Shown: positions 16,131 to 24,903, counted from the stretch's first letter. The stretch: DNA of 42,880 bases from Clostridiales bacterium (GCA_012728815.1 JAAYEI010000009.1:1-42880), one strand, 5' to 3'. A program made the numbers and translations. The notes: generated by a model from the letters alone, not told the origin.

Positions 16131-17642
16131 TCAGGGCGGGCCCAGCACGGCGATGCCATAGGGCGGCAGGCGCAGCGGGCCAGCGGCGCCCGCCGGCATC
16201 GCGGGCAGGCCAAAGCCCGCGTCCAGCGCGCCCAACAGGCGCAGCGGCCCGGGCAGGGCGACCTCGCGGGGTTCCCTGGCGGAAAAATTGACCGCGATGT
16301 ACACCTGCTGGCCCGCCAGCTCACGGGCCAGCAGGGCGGTGTCATCCGTGAAGGCTGCCACCCCTGGCTGCCCCAGGGCCAGGATGGGCAGCTCCAGGCG
16401 CAGGTGGTTGAGAGAACGGATGTAGTGCAGCAAGGAGGCGGGGTCGGCCAGCTGCTCCATCGCCCCCGGGAAGGGGTAGTCCCCGCCGGTCACCCCGGGG
16501 GGCGCCAGGGTGGGGGGCTGGCCCTCCCCCCAGAGCATGCCCAGGCGCTTGTTGGGGTCGGCCCCCGCGCCCGCCATGCCGATCTCCTCGCCGTAATAGG
16601 TGAAGGTGTAGCCGCCCAGCAGGGACAGCAGCCCGTGGGCGAACTTGACCCGCTCCACCGCCTGACGGCCCTGCACCAGGCCCACCACCCGCCCGGTGTC
16701 ATGGTTGCTCAGGAAGGGGGTGAGGATGCCCTCCGGGATGGCCCGCCACACCCGCTCCAGGTGTTGCACATAGGTGGCGGCCGGCTTGCGCGCCCGCATG
16801 GAGGCCGCCACATAGCCCTCGGCCTGGGCGGCGGGGAAGAGGAAGAAGCTGTCCAGACCGCTCTGGTAGTAATCCGCGATGGCGCCCAGGCCCTTCCAGC
16901 ACTCCCCCACCAGGAAGCTGCCGGGTTTGAGCTGCTGTGCCGTATCCTTCAGGAAGCGCAGGAAGGCGATGTTGCGCGCGTCCTCCCCGGTGTAGTAGCT
17001 GGTGACCGCGTCCAGGCGGAAGCCGTCCACGCCCACGTCCTCCAGCCAGAAGGCCAGGATGTCCTTAATCTGCGCGCGCAGATCCGGGTTGTCCAGGTTC
17101 AGGTCGGGCATGCCGCCGCCCTTGAACTGCTCCTCATAGTGCCAGTCCGTGCCCGCCACCGGCACGAAATGGCCGCCAGGCTGCCTGGAGAAGTGGTAGT
17201 AGGCGATGTGGGGCTCATCCAGCCTGCCCTCCCGCAGCGCGGCCAGGGCGGACACAAACCAGGGGTGGCGGGTGGAGGTGTGGTTGAGCACCAGGTCGAT
17301 GATCAGCGCGATGCCCCGCGCCCGGCAGGCGGCCACCAGGTCGCGCATATCCTGCAGGGAGCCATAGAGCGGGTCAATATCAAAATAATCGCTCACGTCG
17401 TATTTGTGGTAGCTGGGGCTGGGCATCACGGGCATGAGCCACAGGCCGTCAAAGCCCAGATCCTGGATGTAGTCCAGCCTGCCCATTAGGCCCTTGAGGT
17501 CGCCGTGGCCGTCGCCATCGGAATCGGCGTAGGAATACACAAAGACCTCATACCAGTTGATGTGCGGCCGCCCCTGCGCTATGGCAGGCACAAGGGGCAG
17601 CAGGCAGAGGGCCAGAACCAGGCAGAAGATGCTTTTTTTCAT
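16131..17642 (-). CDS. Secreted GH13 alpha-amylase-family enzyme
   Basis: Cleaves alpha-glucans outside the cytoplasm. The 503 residues begin with a signal peptide (MKKSIFCLVLALCLLPLVPA, cleavage after AIA at residue 22). The GH13 barrel shows IIDLVLNHTS (region I), GFRLDAV with nucleophile D211 (region II), FLVGECW with acid/base E247 (region III) and LSNHDTGR with D315 (region IV), then a short C-terminal beta domain ending YGIAVLGPP. The signal has cysteines at 7 and 13 but not in a lipobox arrangement. The start at 17642, not the earlier in-frame ATG, is chosen because GGGAGA precedes it and the signal peptide begins there. It has its own promoter and is divergent from malQ, with which it would feed maltodextrin use. 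Confidence 0.94.
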   Translation of the reverse strand: MKKSIFCLVLALCLLPLVPAIAQGRPHINWYEVFVYSYADSDGDGHGDLKGLMGRLDYIQDLGFDGLWLMPVMPSPSYHKYDVSDYFDIDPLYGSLQDMRDLVAACRARGIALIIDLVLNHTSTRHPWFVSALAALREGRLDEPHIAYYHFSRQPGGHFVPVAGTDWHYEEQFKGGGMPDLNLDNPDLRAQIKDILAFWLEDVGVDGFRLDAVTSYYTGEDARNIAFLRFLKDTAQQLKPGSFLVGECWKGLGAIADYYQSGLDSFFLFPAAQAEGYVAASMRARKPAATYVQHLERVWRAIPEGILTPFLSNHDTGRVVGLVQGRQAVERVKFAHGLLSLLGGYTFTYYGEEIGMAGAGADPNKRLGMLWGEGQPPTLAPPGVTGGDYPFPGAMEQLADPASLLHYIRSLNHLRLELPILALGQPGVAAFTDDTALLARELAGQQVYIAVNFSAREPREVALPGPLRLLGALDAGFGLPAMPAGAAGPLRLPPYGIAVLGPP

Positions 17643-17687
17643 GGTGTCTCCCGTATGCTCGCGTGGGCTGGGCTGCTTGTCGCCGCC

Positions 17688-17717
17688 ATCATAGCATGGC
17701 GCGAAGCGGGGGGACAA
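17688..17717 (-). promoter_or_regulatory. GH13 gene promoter
   Basis: Minus strand TTGTCC (17717-17712), 18 bases, TATGAT (17693-17688), 46 bases before the ATG. Confidence 0.6.
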
Positions 17718-17731
17718 GCGCGCCCCTGCCG

Positions 17732-17760
17732 TTGCCCGCCCGCGCGCCCTGTGCTATAAT
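17732..17760 (+). promoter_or_regulatory. malQ promoter
   Basis: TTGCCC (17732-17737), 17 bases, consensus TATAAT (17755-17760). It is back to back with the GH13 promoter. Confidence 0.7.
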
Positions 17761-17769
17761 GCGCCAGCC

Positions 17770-17784
17770 TGAAAACGGTTTTCA
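17770..17784. promoter_or_regulatory. LacI-type operator at the malQ promoter
   Basis: TGAAAACGGTTTTCA is a perfect 15-bp palindrome around a central G, starting 10 bases after the -10 element, where a bound repressor would block transcription. It resembles the palindromes at the MalE-type gene promoter. Confidence 0.65.
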
Positions 17785-17827
17785 CCCATACATCATCCGG
17801 GCGGCGCCCGGGCGAAAGGAACCAGCC

Positions 17828-19300
17828 ATGCGGCAAAGCGGTATTCTGCTCCACCTCACCTCCCTCCCCTCCCCCGGGGGCATCGGCACCCTGGGGCAGG
17901 AGGCGCGGCAGTTTGTCAACTTCCTGCACAAGGCCGGCATGCGCGTGTGGCAGGTGCTGCCCATCACGCCCACCGGCTACGCCGAATCCCCCTACCAGTG
18001 CTTCTCCACCTACGCGGGCAACCCCCTGCTGATCGACCTGCCCACCCTGGCGCGCCAGGGCCTCCTCAAGTTGCCTGAACCCCTGGCGGAGGACGAGCAG
18101 GCTGACCGGGTGGATTTCGCCGCGCTGATCGTCCGCAAAAATGCCCTGCTCACCCAGGCCTTTGAGCAGTCCTACCACAAGGTGGAGGGCAAGGTCGCCA
18201 GGTTTCGCCGCCAGCAGGCCCTGTGGCTGGAGGACTATGCCCTCTTCATGGCCATCAAGCAGCACTTTGGCGGCATCTCCTGGCAGGACTGGCCGGATGA
18301 GGACATCCGCCTGCGCAAGCCCGCCGCCATGGCGGCCTACCGCCAGCGCCTGGCGCGCGAGGTCAACCGGGAGGCCTTCATCCAGTACCTGTTCTTCAGC
18401 CAGTGGCAGGCGCTGAAGGCCTACGCCAACAAAAAGGGCATCGCCATCTTTGGCGACCTGCCCATCTATGTGGCCCTGGACTCGGCCGATGCCTGGGCCA
18501 ACCCGCGGGTCTTCCAGCTGGATGAGCAGCTGCGCCCCCCCTTCATCGCGGGCGTGCCGCCGGACTATTTCTCTTCCGACGGCCAGCGCTGGGGCAACCC
18601 GCTGTACAACTGGCCCTACCTGAAAAAGACAAACTACCGCTGGTGGCTGGACCGCCTGGCGGCCGCCGGGCAGGTGTTTGACATCACCCGGGTGGACCAT
18701 TTCATCGGCTTTGCCAACTACTATGCCGTGCCCGCCAGGGAGGACACCGCGCGCAACGGCGCGTGGCACGCCGGCCCCGGGCGGGCGCTGTTTGACGCCA
18801 TCCGGCGCGAGCTGCCCCAGCTGCGCATCGTCGCCGAGGACCTGGGCGCCGTCAGCCCCCGGGTGCGCAAGCTGCTGGACGACACCGGCTACCCGGGCAT
18901 GAAGGTGATGACCTTCGCCTTCTCCGGCGACCCCTTCAACGAGCACCTGCCCAAGTACCACACCAGCAACAGCGTGGTCTACACCGGCACCCACGACAAC
19001 AACACCCTGCTGGGCTGGTGGGAGCAGGCCAGCCACCAGGAGCGCAACAACACCCTGCTGGCCCTGTCCATCCGCCATGACGAGGACTTCACCCAGGCCT
19101 TCCTGCAGGCCACCCTCAACAGCCTGTCCGACACCGCCATCATCCCCATGCAGGACATCCTGCGCCTGCCCCAGGCCGCGCGCATGAACCTGCCGGGCAC
19201 CATCGGCGGCAACTGGCTCTGGCGCATGAAGCCGGGGCAGGCCACCGGCAAGCTGGCCCGCTGGCTGCGCGACCTCAACGAGCGGGCCGGGCGGGGCTGA
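17828..19300 (+). CDS. malQ: 4-alpha-glucanotransferase (GH77, amylomaltase)
   Basis: Transfers alpha-1,4-glucan segments between maltodextrins in the cytosol, releasing glucose. 490 residues, the usual MalQ length. Diagnostic blocks: GILLHLTSLPSPGGIGTLG at the start, ESPYQCFSTYAGNP, the FGDLPIYVALDSADAWANP block, nucleophile D290 in ITRVDHFIGF, acid/base E337 in IVAEDLG, and D390 in YTGTHDNNT. The ATG at 17828 is preceded by AAAGGA; the open frame extends further upstream but across the promoter. Monocistronic, with a strong terminator after it. Confidence 0.97.
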   Translation: MRQSGILLHLTSLPSPGGIGTLGQEARQFVNFLHKAGMRVWQVLPITPTGYAESPYQCFSTYAGNPLLIDLPTLARQGLLKLPEPLAEDEQADRVDFAALIVRKNALLTQAFEQSYHKVEGKVARFRRQQALWLEDYALFMAIKQHFGGISWQDWPDEDIRLRKPAAMAAYRQRLAREVNREAFIQYLFFSQWQALKAYANKKGIAIFGDLPIYVALDSADAWANPRVFQLDEQLRPPFIAGVPPDYFSSDGQRWGNPLYNWPYLKKTNYRWWLDRLAAAGQVFDITRVDHFIGFANYYAVPAREDTARNGAWHAGPGRALFDAIRRELPQLRIVAEDLGAVSPRVRKLLDDTGYPGMKVMTFAFSGDPFNEHLPKYHTSNSVVYTGTHDNNTLLGWWEQASHQERNNTLLALSIRHDEDFTQAFLQATLNSLSDTAIIPMQDILRLPQAARMNLPGTIGGNWLWRMKPGQATGKLARWLRDLNERAGRG

Positions 19301-19378
19301 AGGCGGCCCCCGAAGCGCCAGGGGGATGCCGCCGGGCCAGGGTGGTATCCAGCAAGGGTTCTGTTTGGGTCACTCCTT

Positions 19379-19415
19379 GGGTTGGCAGGTGGATCACCTG
19401 CCAACCCGCTTTTTG
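19379..19415 (+). terminator. malQ terminator
   Basis: Perfect 13-bp stem (19379-19391 with 19395-19407, three-base loop) followed by GCTTTTTG. Confidence 0.9.
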
Positions 19416-19450
19416 ATGTCAGCCGCGCCCTTTTTCCCGCCGTTTTCACA

Positions 19451-19495
19451 ATGTCAAAAACGGGCTTTGACAGGCCGGTTTTTGACATGTATATT
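19451..19495 (+). promoter_or_regulatory. Promoter embedded in an inverted repeat, upstream of the FN3 gene
   Basis: TTGACA (19467-19472), 17 bases, TATATT (19490-19495). Arms ATGTCAAAAAC (19451-19461) and GTTTTTGACAT (19478-19488) are perfect 11-base inverted repeats flanking the -35 element and ending one base before the -10, a classic place for a dimeric repressor. The leader from here to the ATG at 19755 is about 255 bases; I see no known riboswitch in it. Confidence 0.65.
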
Positions 19496-19754
19496 GAGGT
19501 TGCCATCTAGCAGAAGTCCTGTGACTTGCCACAGCCTTGCTGACAAGCGAACAGTCCAAACCTGTGCCGGACAGACATTGAACGCCCCATCCTCATATCA
19601 CAGCAAGCAAAGGGGGGATGTGCCGCAGCGCCATGAGCATCCGCAAACTGATGTGGGGAGGCACGGCTTCTCCGCTGGCCTGAGAGGGGACAAACCGCCC
19701 GACAGGACGCCGCAACTACATAGATGAAAAGCACAATAAGTTAGGAGCAATCTC

Positions 19755-20660
19755 ATGAAAAAAATCCTCGCAGTCCTTCTGTGTGTGCTGATGCTGTTGG
19801 GAATGTCGCCAGCTTTCAGCCCGCCTGCACAGATGGTGGTCGATGCAAAAGTGCACGCCCCCACAAACGGATACGTTGGCGTGCAATTGGTGTGGTATGT
19901 GACGGATGTGGTTGGTGTCGGGCCTTACAGGTACGCCTTTGATGTGTACCGGAATGGTGAATTGTTGAACATGCAAGACTACCAATCTGATTCCTACCGG
20001 TACTATACGCCGAAAAAAACGGGAAGTTATCGCGTGAAGGTGTACATTAGAGACCTCGGCTCCGTTCAGGCTCCCACCCTGACCTTTTTCAGCGATTCGA
20101 CCCCTGTGGAGGAAAAGCCTGTCAACAAAATCACAAGCATTGAGGCAATCAGCGGAACGGCTTTAAGAATCAGCTGGAACCGCATGATCGGCGCCACCAG
20201 ATACGAGCTGTGGAGGTCCACCACCAAGCTGGGCTCCTACAGGCTTGTCAAATCCCTGACGGGACTCACCTCTTCCTATGCCAACACCTATTTGAAGCCG
20301 GGCACCAAATATTTCTACAAGGTCCGTTACCGGACCGGCGGTGTCTGGAGCAGCTTCAGCCCGCCAGTGGTGGGTGTGCCCCTGGCAAAATCGGCCATCA
20401 CAACGATCACCGCCGGAAAGGACAGGGTGACGCTGGCCTGGTCCAAGGTGACCGGCGCCAGCGGCTATGAGGTGCGGATGAGCACAAGCGCGAACGGCAC
20501 CTACGAGAAGGTCCGGACAAACGCCGGCACCACCATGCTGGTCACCAGGCTGCTGCCTGGCAAGGCCTATTTCTTCAAGGTACGGCCATATCAACGAAGC
20601 GGCACAATATCCTACTACGGACCTTTGTCCGGTTACCGCAGCATCAGAACGCTCAAATAG
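19755..20660 (+). CDS. Secreted fibronectin type III domain protein
   Basis: 301 residues. A signal peptide (MKKILAVLLCVLMLLGMSPA) is followed by a beta-rich domain of about 85 residues (VDAKVHAP to TLTFFSD, with aromatic-rich TGSYRVKVYIRD) and then two FN3 repeats (about 125-208 and 212-299). The repeats share ISWNRMIGATRYELWRST / LAWSKVTGASGYEVRMST and the LKPGTKYFYKVR / LLPGKAYFFKVR turn. No anchor, cysteine lipobox or catalytic domain is visible. The ATG has AGGAG in front. Base composition of the first 400 bases and the leader is clearly more AT-rich than the neighbours, which suggests acquisition. It probably binds surface or extracellular polymers; no specific function can be assigned. 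Confidence 0.85.
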   Translation: MKKILAVLLCVLMLLGMSPAFSPPAQMVVDAKVHAPTNGYVGVQLVWYVTDVVGVGPYRYAFDVYRNGELLNMQDYQSDSYRYYTPKKTGSYRVKVYIRDLGSVQAPTLTFFSDSTPVEEKPVNKITSIEAISGTALRISWNRMIGATRYELWRSTTKLGSYRLVKSLTGLTSSYANTYLKPGTKYFYKVRYRTGGVWSSFSPPVVGVPLAKSAITTITAGKDRVTLAWSKVTGASGYEVRMSTSANGTYEKVRTNAGTTMLVTRLLPGKAYFFKVRPYQRSGTISYYGPLSGYRSIRTLK

Positions 20661-20677
20661 CGCGTTCAACCAGGCAG

Positions 20678-20715
20678 GCCACCCGCCCGGCCTTCAGGCC
20701 GGCGGGTGGCTTTTT
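20678..20715 (+). terminator. Terminator after the FN3 gene
   Basis: A 14-pair stem with one bulged C (20678-20692 with 20697-20710) followed by TTTTT. Confidence 0.9.
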
Positions 20716-20749
20716 GTGCGCGGCCCGCGCCCGCCGCCTGGCCGTCTGA

Positions 20750-20778
20750 TTGACAAGCCCGGCTGTTCAATTTAGGAT
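20750..20778 (+). promoter_or_regulatory. xylB promoter
   Basis: TTGACA (20750-20755), 17 bases, TAGGAT (20773-20778), about 80 bases before the ATG. Confidence 0.65.
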
Positions 20779-20859
20779 AACAGCAGGTATTTGCCAGCCA
20801 CAAAGGGCCCGGGCCGGTCCCGGGCGCAACCATTCGCGCCAAGCGCAGGAGGACGACAG

Positions 20860-22383
20860 ATGAAGTATTTGTTGGGCATTGACCTGGGCACCTCGGGCAC
20901 GCGCAGCGTGCTGTTTGATGAGAACGGGCAGGTAATCGCCGCCCGCAGCGCCGAGTACCCGCTGCACCAGCCGCGCAACGGCTGGGCGGAGCAGGATCCG
21001 GAGGACTGGTGGCAGGCGGCCATAGCCACCATCTCCCAGGTGGTGAAGCAGTCGGGCGTGGACCCGCGCAAAATCTCCGCCCTGGGCATCTCCGGGCAGA
21101 TGCACGGGCTGGTCATGCTGGATGAGCAGGGCCAGGTGCTGCGCCCCTCCATCATCTGGGCGGACCAGCGCACCGGCGAGGAATGCGGGGACATCACCCG
21201 CCTGGTGGGGGCCCAGCGCCTCATCGAGATCACCGCCAACCCGGCGCTGACCGGCTTCACCGCCTCCAAGATCATGTGGGTGAAGAAGCACCAGCCGGAA
21301 ATCTATGCCCGCTGCCGCCACATCCTGCTGCCCAAGGACTACCTGCGCTACAAGCTGACGGGCGATTTCGCCACCGAGGTGTCCGACGCCAGCGGCATGC
21401 AGCTGCTGGATGTGCCCAAACGCCAGTGGAGCCAGGAGGTGCTGGACCGCCTGGGCATCGCGAAGGAGCTGCTGCCCCGGGTGTATGAAAGCCCCGAGGT
21501 GACCGGCCACATCAGCCAGGAGGCCGGCCGGCTGACCGGGCTGACGGGCACCACGCTGGTGGTGGGCGGCGCGGGCGACAACGCCGCCGCCGCGGTGGGT
21601 ACCGGCACGGTGGTGGACGGGCGCGCCTTCACCACCATCGGCACCTCCGGCGTGGTCTTCGCCCACGCCAGCCAGCTGGCGATCGACCCCAAGGGCCGCG
21701 TGCACACCTTCTGCTGCGCGGTGCCCGGCGCTTGGCATGTGATGGGCGTTGTCCAGTCCGCCGGGCTGTCCAAGCGCTGGATCCGCGACACCCTGTGCCA
21801 GGTGGAGATTGAGCAGGCGGAGCAGATGGGCGTGGATTCCTACGACCTGGTGGATCAGCTGGCCGCCGCCAGCCCCCCCGGGGCCAACCGGCTGCTGTTT
21901 TTGCCCTACCTGATGGGCGAGCGCACCCCCCACCTGGACCCGGATTGCCGCGGGGCCTTCTTTGGCCTGTCCGCCATCCACCAGCGGGGGGACCTCATCC
22001 GCGCGGTGATGGAGGGGGTCAGCTACGCCCTGCGCGACAGCCTGGACATCCTGGACGGCATGGGCGTGTCCAGCCAGGACATGCTGCTCACCGGCGGGGG
22101 CGCCAAGTCGCCCTTCTGGCGCCAGCTGCTGGCGGACATCTTCGCCCGCCCCATCCACACCATTGACAGCTCCGAGGGCCCGGCCCTGGGCGTGGCCATC
22201 CTGGCCGGCGTGGGCGCCGGGGTCTACCCCAGCGTGGAACAGGCCTGCGAGCGCCTGGTGAAGCAGGGCGCGTCCATCGCGCCGGATGCCAGCCTGGCCC
22301 CCACCTACGCCAGCTACCACCGCCTCTACCAGCAGCTCTACCCGGCGCTCAAGGACGCCTACGGGCAGCTGGCCGCGCTGTAG
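20860..22383 (+). CDS. xylB: Xylulokinase
   Basis: Phosphorylates D-xylulose to xylulose 5-phosphate, the entry to the pentose phosphate pathway. 507 residues of the FGGY sugar-kinase fold: phosphate-binding YLLGIDLGTSGTRSVLFD at the N-terminus, ISGQMHGLVMLDE (typical of xylulokinase), WADQRT, a central GGAGDNAAAAVGTG and the C-terminal LLTGGGAKSPFWRQLLADI. AGGAGG lies 7 bases before the ATG at 20860. xylA follows after 101 bases with its own promoter. No xylose transporter or XylR-type regulator is adjacent. Confidence 0.95.
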   Translation: MKYLLGIDLGTSGTRSVLFDENGQVIAARSAEYPLHQPRNGWAEQDPEDWWQAAIATISQVVKQSGVDPRKISALGISGQMHGLVMLDEQGQVLRPSIIWADQRTGEECGDITRLVGAQRLIEITANPALTGFTASKIMWVKKHQPEIYARCRHILLPKDYLRYKLTGDFATEVSDASGMQLLDVPKRQWSQEVLDRLGIAKELLPRVYESPEVTGHISQEAGRLTGLTGTTLVVGGAGDNAAAAVGTGTVVDGRAFTTIGTSGVVFAHASQLAIDPKGRVHTFCCAVPGAWHVMGVVQSAGLSKRWIRDTLCQVEIEQAEQMGVDSYDLVDQLAAASPPGANRLLFLPYLMGERTPHLDPDCRGAFFGLSAIHQRGDLIRAVMEGVSYALRDSLDILDGMGVSSQDMLLTGGGAKSPFWRQLLADIFARPIHTIDSSEGPALGVAILAGVGAGVYPSVEQACERLVKQGASIAPDASLAPTYASYHRLYQQLYPALKDAYGQLAAL

Positions 22384-22422
22384 GGGCGCTTGTACCAATC
22401 AAACATTCAGGCCGCCCCGCCC

Positions 22423-22450
22423 TTGTAAACCGGGCAGCCTGTGATATACT
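22423..22450 (+). promoter_or_regulatory. xylA promoter
   Basis: TTGTAA (22423-22428), 16 bases, TATACT (22445-22450). It means xylA can be transcribed independently of xylB. Confidence 0.6.
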
Positions 22451-22484
22451 GTGAACGACCACATCACTCATAGAGGAGGGAACC

Positions 22485-23798
22485 ATGTCTTTGTTTAAAC
22501 ACCTGCCCCAGATCAAGTATGAGGGGCCCAAATCCAAGAACCCGCTGGCGTTCAAGTATTACGATGCCGAGCGGGTCATCCACGGCAAAAAAATGAAGGA
22601 CCACCTCAAGTTCGCCATGGCATGGTGGCACAACCTGTCCGCCACCGGGCAGGACATGTTCGGCCCCGGCACCGCGGACAAATCCTTTGGCGCGCAGCCC
22701 GGCACCATGGAGCACGCCAAGGCCAAGGTGGACGCCGGCTTTGAGTTCATGCAGAAGCTGGGCATTGAGTATTTCTGCTTCCACGACACCGACCTGGTGC
22801 CCGAGGGCAAGGACCTGGCGGAAACCAACCAGCGCCTGGACGACATCACCGACTACATCAAGGCCAAGATGGCGGAAACCAACATCCAGTGCCTCTGGGG
22901 CACCGCCAACCTCTTCTCCCACCCCCGCTACATGAACGGCGCGGGCTCCAGCAACTCGCTGGATGTGTACTGCCACGCCGCGGCGCAGCTGAAGAAGGCC
23001 ATTGAGTGCACCGTTAAGCTGGGCGGCAGCGGCTACGTGTTCTGGGGCGGGCGCGAGGGCTATGAGACGCTGCTGAACACCGACATGCAGTTTGAGCAGG
23101 AAAACATCGCGGCCCTGATGCGCATGTCGGTGGACTATGCCCGCTCCATCGGCTTCACGGGCGATTTCTACATCGAGCCCAAGCCCAAGGAGCCCATGAA
23201 GCACCAGTACGACTTTGACGCCGCCACCGCCATCGGCTTCCTGCGCCAGTACGGGCTGGACAAGGACTTCAAGCTCAACATCGAGGCCAACCACGCCACC
23301 CTGGCCGGCCACACCTTCCAGCACGACCTGCGCGTAGCCGCCATCAACGGCATGCTGGGCTCGGTCGACGCCAACCAGGGCGATGACATGCTGGGCTGGG
23401 ATACCGACCAGTTCCCCTCCAACGTCTATGAGACCACCCTGGCCATGTACGAAATCCTCAAGGCCGGCGGGCTGCAGGGCGGGCTGAACTTTGACGCCAA
23501 GAACCGCCGCCCCTCCTACACCCATGAGGACATGTTCGAGGGCTTCATCCTGGGCATGGACAGCTTTGCCCTGGGCCTGATCAAGGCGGTGGAGCTGATG
23601 GAGGACGGCCGCATTGACGGGTTTGTCAAGCAGCGCTACGCCTCCTACGGCAGCCAGCTGGGCCAGAAGGTGCGCGCGGGCAAGGCCAGCCTGGAAGAGC
23701 TGGCCGAGCACGCCATCCAGAAGGGCAACGCGCCCCTGCCCGGTTCCGGCCGGCAGGAATACCTGGAGGGCGTCATCAACGACGTGCTCTTCGGCTAA
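22485..23798 (+). CDS. xylA: Xylose isomerase (class II)
   Basis: Interconverts D-xylose and D-xylulose using two divalent metals. 437 residues with the longer N-terminus of class II enzymes. Catalytic [12 protein letters not shown] places H100 and D103; the metal-site blocks are [37 protein letters not shown] and [18 protein letters not shown] precedes the ATG at 22485. A stem-loop at 23821-23847 follows the stop. It works with xylB upstream and possibly with the sugar isomerase-like gene downstream. Confidence 0.98.
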   Translation: MSLFKHLPQIKYEGPKSKNPLAFKYYDAERVIHGKKMKDHLKFAMAWWHNLSATGQDMFGPGTADKSFGAQPGTMEHAKAKVDAGFEFMQKLGIEYFCFHDTDLVPEGKDLAETNQRLDDITDYIKAKMAETNIQCLWGTANLFSHPRYMNGAGSSNSLDVYCHAAAQLKKAIECTVKLGGSGYVFWGGREGYETLLNTDMQFEQENIAALMRMSVDYARSIGFTGDFYIEPKPKEPMKHQYDFDAATAIGFLRQYGLDKDFKLNIEANHATLAGHTFQHDLRVAAINGMLGSVDANQGDDMLGWDTDQFPSNVYETTLAMYEILKAGGLQGGLNFDAKNRRPSYTHEDMFEGFILGMDSFALGLIKAVELMEDGRIDGFVKQRYASYGSQLGQKVRAGKASLEELAEHAIQKGNAPLPGSGRQEYLEGVINDVLFG

Positions 23799-23820
23799 GG
23801 AACAGGCGAAACCACCTGCA

Positions 23821-23850
23821 GGGGGCCGCGGCCATGCCGCAGCCCCCTTG
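23821..23850 (+). terminator. Stem-loop after xylA
   Basis: Eleven pairs with one mismatch (23821-23832 with 23836-23847) followed only by TTGT, so termination may be partial. Confidence 0.5.
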
Positions 23851-23930
23851 TGCTGATCTTTTGTTCAAGGTGACAGGGAAGGGGCGCGCGGGTGCCTGCA
23901 AGGCGGCGTTCGGGCCACCCCGCAAGGAAT

Positions 23931-23985
23931 TTGACAAGGGACCTGCGCGCTGGCTATCCCTTTTCTGCGCGCGATGTGCTATGCT
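23931..23985 (+). promoter_or_regulatory. Promoter region of the isomerase/epimerase-like gene
   Basis: An extended -10, TGC then TATGCT (23977-23985), lies 34 bases before the ATG. A consensus TTGACA at 23931-23936 with a poorer TATCCC 18 bases later is an alternative start. Confidence 0.5.
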
Positions 23986-24019
23986 GTACCCATCAATAAA
24001 TATTTTCTGGAGGTTTGGT

Positions 24020-24835
24020 ATGAAAATTGCCTACACTGGCTGGACTTGGCTGGTCAACCACAAGGACAACTATGTCTGGGAGTTTGAGCAGTTTCTGCGC
24101 GAGGTGAGCGACCTGGGCTACCAGGAGGTGGAAAACTTCGCCTTCATCATGGACTATTTTGACGGCGACGCCAAGCGCGTCAAGGAGCTGCTGGACAAGT
24201 ACGGGCTGAAGATGGCCAACCTCTACCAGCACTACAGCGACGATGACGAGAAGGATTATGAGAACGCCATCAAGTTCATCGGCTTCATGAAGGAGATTGG
24301 CGCCAAGTACCTGAACCTGCAGGGCACCATGTGGCATGACGAGCCCCTGGTGCGCCCCCTGGACAAGGAGAAGGTGCTCAAGTACGCCAAGCTGTCCAAC
24401 CGCATTGGCCAGCTGGCCCGTGACAACGGCATCATCGCCTGCTTCCACCCCCACGCGCAGACCGCGGTCTACAGCCAGGAAGAGGTGCAGCTGCTGCTGG
24501 ACAACACCGACCCTGAGCTGGTCAGCCTGTGCCTGGACACCGCGCACACCGCCATCGCCGGCATGGACGTGGTGGACGCCTTCCGCCGCTGGGCCGACCG
24601 CATCGCCTATGTGCACCTGAAGGATGTGGACCCCAACCTCGACCAGTATGACAACCCCATGAAGGCCTTCTGCGAGCTGGGCATCGGCACGATCAACTTC
24701 CGCGGCGTGTACCGCGCGCTGAAGGACGCCGGCTACAACGGCGTGCTGTGCGTGGAGCTGGACCACCGCCCGGTGTGCAACTACCGCTCCGCCCAGATTT
24801 CCCGCCAGTACCTGCACAACGCCCTGGGGCTCTAA
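24020..24835 (+). CDS. Sugar phosphate isomerase/epimerase-like TIM barrel protein
   Basis: 271 residues of the xylose-isomerase-like TIM barrel (AP endonuclease 2) superfamily, which includes IolE/IolI, hydroxypyruvate isomerase and ketose 3-epimerases. Likely metal ligands lie in KYLNLQGTM, ACFHPHAQTA, LCLDTAHTAIAG, YVHLKDVDP and VLCVELDH. The ATG at 24020 follows TGGAGG; an upstream in-frame start at 23834 would put the promoter inside the gene. Its place right after xylA-xylB suggests a pentose, ketose or inositol-like substrate, but the exact reaction cannot be told. Confidence 0.85.
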   Translation: MKIAYTGWTWLVNHKDNYVWEFEQFLREVSDLGYQEVENFAFIMDYFDGDAKRVKELLDKYGLKMANLYQHYSDDDEKDYENAIKFIGFMKEIGAKYLNLQGTMWHDEPLVRPLDKEKVLKYAKLSNRIGQLARDNGIIACFHPHAQTAVYSQEEVQLLLDNTDPELVSLCLDTAHTAIAGMDVVDAFRRWADRIAYVHLKDVDPNLDQYDNPMKAFCELGIGTINFRGVYRALKDAGYNGVLCVELDHRPVCNYRSAQISRQYLHNALGL

Positions 24836-24846
24836 GCCCTGAGGAC

Positions 24847-24877
24847 ACAACAGGCCGCGCCCCGCGCGGCCTGTTGT
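24847..24877. terminator. Stem-loop between isomerase and dehydrogenase genes
   Basis: Perfect 14-bp stem (24847-24860 with 24864-24877, CCC loop), no T-run. Better seen as a transcript-stabilising or attenuating stem than a full terminator. Confidence 0.45.
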
Positions 24878-24903
24878 CATCAAAGGACAGACAGGAGGAC
24901 ACC

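Noticed and set aside
19496-19754. Cyclic-di-GMP or other known riboswitch in the FN3 gene leader
   Set aside because: Looked for the conserved GEMM core and other common aptamer motifs by eye and did not find a convincing match.
20163-20669. 168-codon minus-strand open frame opposite the FN3 gene
   Set aside because: No ribosome site or family features, and the plus strand encodes clear FN3 repeats.
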